Source: an uncultured Gammaproteobacteria bacterium (lineage in GTDB: Bacteria; Pseudomonadota; Gammaproteobacteria; UBA9214). From it: a stretch of 6,712 nt of DNA. The notes beneath the pieces are model-generated. The model worked only from the letters and a program-made list of their open reading frames with translations, was not told the origin of the DNA and searched no databases. Positions 5,810-6,712 of this stretch are shown in pieces; position 1 is the first letter of the stretch, and each line of letters opens with the position of its first letter. A program made the position numbers and the translations under genes. Where the stretch lies: positions 1 to 6,712 of the forward strand of contig CAJQOV010000004.1 in NCBI GenBank assembly GCA_905480065.1, read 5' to 3'.

Positions 5810-6712
5810 GGGCATGTCTCGTGAACCAGGCGCGCGGTATGCCGTTGGGGAACAGCCCGACCAGCAGCAACAGCACCAGCGCCAGGCCGAGTGGCCAGCG
5901 ATACAGCGATTGCGGGATCATCACGGTGCGCGATTCCGCCTGGGTCTTTTCCAGTGCGTCGATTTGCTGATAGATCTGTTCCAGTATGCTGCTGTCCGTG
6001 GCGCGGAAATAGGCGCCACCGGTAACGGTTGCGACCTCGGTAAGCAGGTCCTCGTCAATCTCCATCTTGACCTCGGTCATTTTGCCGTTTTCGAAAAACG
6101 GTACCAGGCCCTTGCTGCCGACGCCGATGGTATAGATGCGGATGCCTTCACGGGCGGCAAGTTGCGCGGCCATGTTGGGTGGCATGCTGCCCTGGGTATT
6201 CTCGCCATCGGTAACCAGTATCAGCACGCGCGAGCCTTCGGGGCGTTCGCGCAGTTTTTTTACCGCGAGGCCGATGGCATCGCCGATGGCAGTGCCGTCG
6301 CCGGCCATGCGTGCCACGACACTGTCCAGCAGGCTATGCAGGGTCAGCAAGTCCTGGGTCAGGGGTGACAAAACAAATGCCTGGCTGCCAAACACTACGA
6401 TGCCGATACGGTCACCCTCACGTGCCTTGATAAAGCGCTCCAGCACTCCCTTGATCACCGCCATGCGGGTGACCTGGCGGTTGTCGACGGTAAAGTCCAG
6501 CGCCTCCATCGAGCGCGAGGTGTCGACAGCAAGCATCAGGTCATAGCCTTCCGTGCGGATTTCCGTGTAGGGCCCGAGCCATTGCGGCCGCATGATGGCA
6601 ACGACCAGCGCGATCCATACCAGTGCCAGCAGGATGATCTGCAGGCTGCTGCCGGCATGGGTGAGCGACCGCGAGCTGACAAACGTTGAGGCCAGCCGGC
6701 CAAGCGCCGGGT
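5802..6712 (-). CDS. batA: BatA-like VWA-domain membrane protein (5' end cut by window)
   Basis: The frame is open from the window edge to a TGA at 5802, giving 302 visible residues; the true start lies outside. The in-frame ATG at 6593 is not the start, because the 39 codons before it encode family sequence including a membrane helix (LQIILLALVWIALVVAI, visible 23-39). The arrangement is helix, RPQW and EIRTEGYDLMLAVD, VWA domain, then a C-terminal helix (about 273-287). The MIDAS site is complete: Asp63-x-Ser65-x-Ser67 in VDTSRSME, Thr118 in SPLTQD and Asp168 in LVTDGEN. Compared with relatives of about 320-340 residues, some 20-40 N-terminal residues are missing. BatA acts in the inner membrane with BatB; in related operons MoxR ATPase and DUF58 genes lie upstream, but that side is not visible. 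The family is linked to oxygen and stress tolerance in some bacteria, with unclear mechanism. Confidence 0.93.
   Translation of the reverse strand, partial: PALGRLASTFVSSRSLTHAGSSLQIILLALVWIALVVAIMRPQWLGPYTEIRTEGYDLMLAVDTSRSMEALDFTVDNRQVTRMAVIKGVLERFIKAREGDRIGIVVFGSQAFVLSPLTQDLLTLHSLLDSVVARMAGDGTAIGDAIGLAVKKLRERPEGSRVLILVTDGENTQGSMPPNMAAQLAAREGIRIYTIGVGSKGLVPFFENGKMTEVKMEIDEDLLTEVATVTGGAYFRATDSSILEQIYQQIDALEKTQAESRTVMIPQSLYRWPLGLALVLLLLVGLFPNGIPRAWFTRHAHD

Noticed and set aside
5802..6593. Complete 263-residue BatA starting at the ATG at 6593
   Set aside because: The frame stays open to the window edge and the upstream codons encode the expected first membrane helix, so this ATG is internal.

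Overview
The window looks like a piece of a chromosome from a GC-rich proteobacterium, most probably a gammaproteobacterium. This is inferred from the gene set, the style of the proteins and the REP-like intergenic repeats; I cannot name a genus. All recognisable genes lie on the minus strand, so transcription runs from high to low coordinates.

Positions 6712 down to 1578 hold four genes of a Bat (Bacteroides aerotolerance) operon in the order batA-batB-batC-batD. BatA (cut by the window edge) and BatB are membrane-anchored von Willebrand factor A (VWA) proteins with intact MIDAS metal-site motifs. BatC is a TPR protein with a long Glu/Gln/Ser repeat linker and a conserved C-terminal motif. 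BatD is a large secreted or membrane-anchored protein with a C-terminal cytoplasmic domain. batA/batB and batB/batC overlap by a few bases, which suggests translational coupling. batC and batD are separated by 66 bp containing a clear hairpin and a strong ribosome binding site in front of a TTG start. In related operons a MoxR AAA+ ATPase, a DUF58 protein and a DUF4381 protein lie upstream of batA; here that side is outside the window. The Bat proteins are thought to form an envelope complex linked to stress tolerance, but their biochemical role is not settled.

Positions 1577 to 1162 are non-coding. They hold two repeat-like structures close to batD: a REPIN-like element of about 91 bp with imperfect inverted ends, and a CCCTCTCCC/GGGAGAGGG palindrome of a widely dispersed type. 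Smaller hairpins and a 13-bp palindrome lie nearer the next gene. This region probably contains the end of the bat transcript and the promoter of the next gene.

Positions 1161 to 1 encode the membrane domain of a CPA2-family (Kef-like) cation:proton antiporter. The gene runs off the window just as its NAD-binding TrkA-N domain begins.

The most unusual feature is the batC linker: 15 uninterrupted 11-residue units, of which eight form four identical 22-residue pairs whose DNA copies differ only at silent positions. I did not see a convincing new multi-gene system; the operon itself is a known type.
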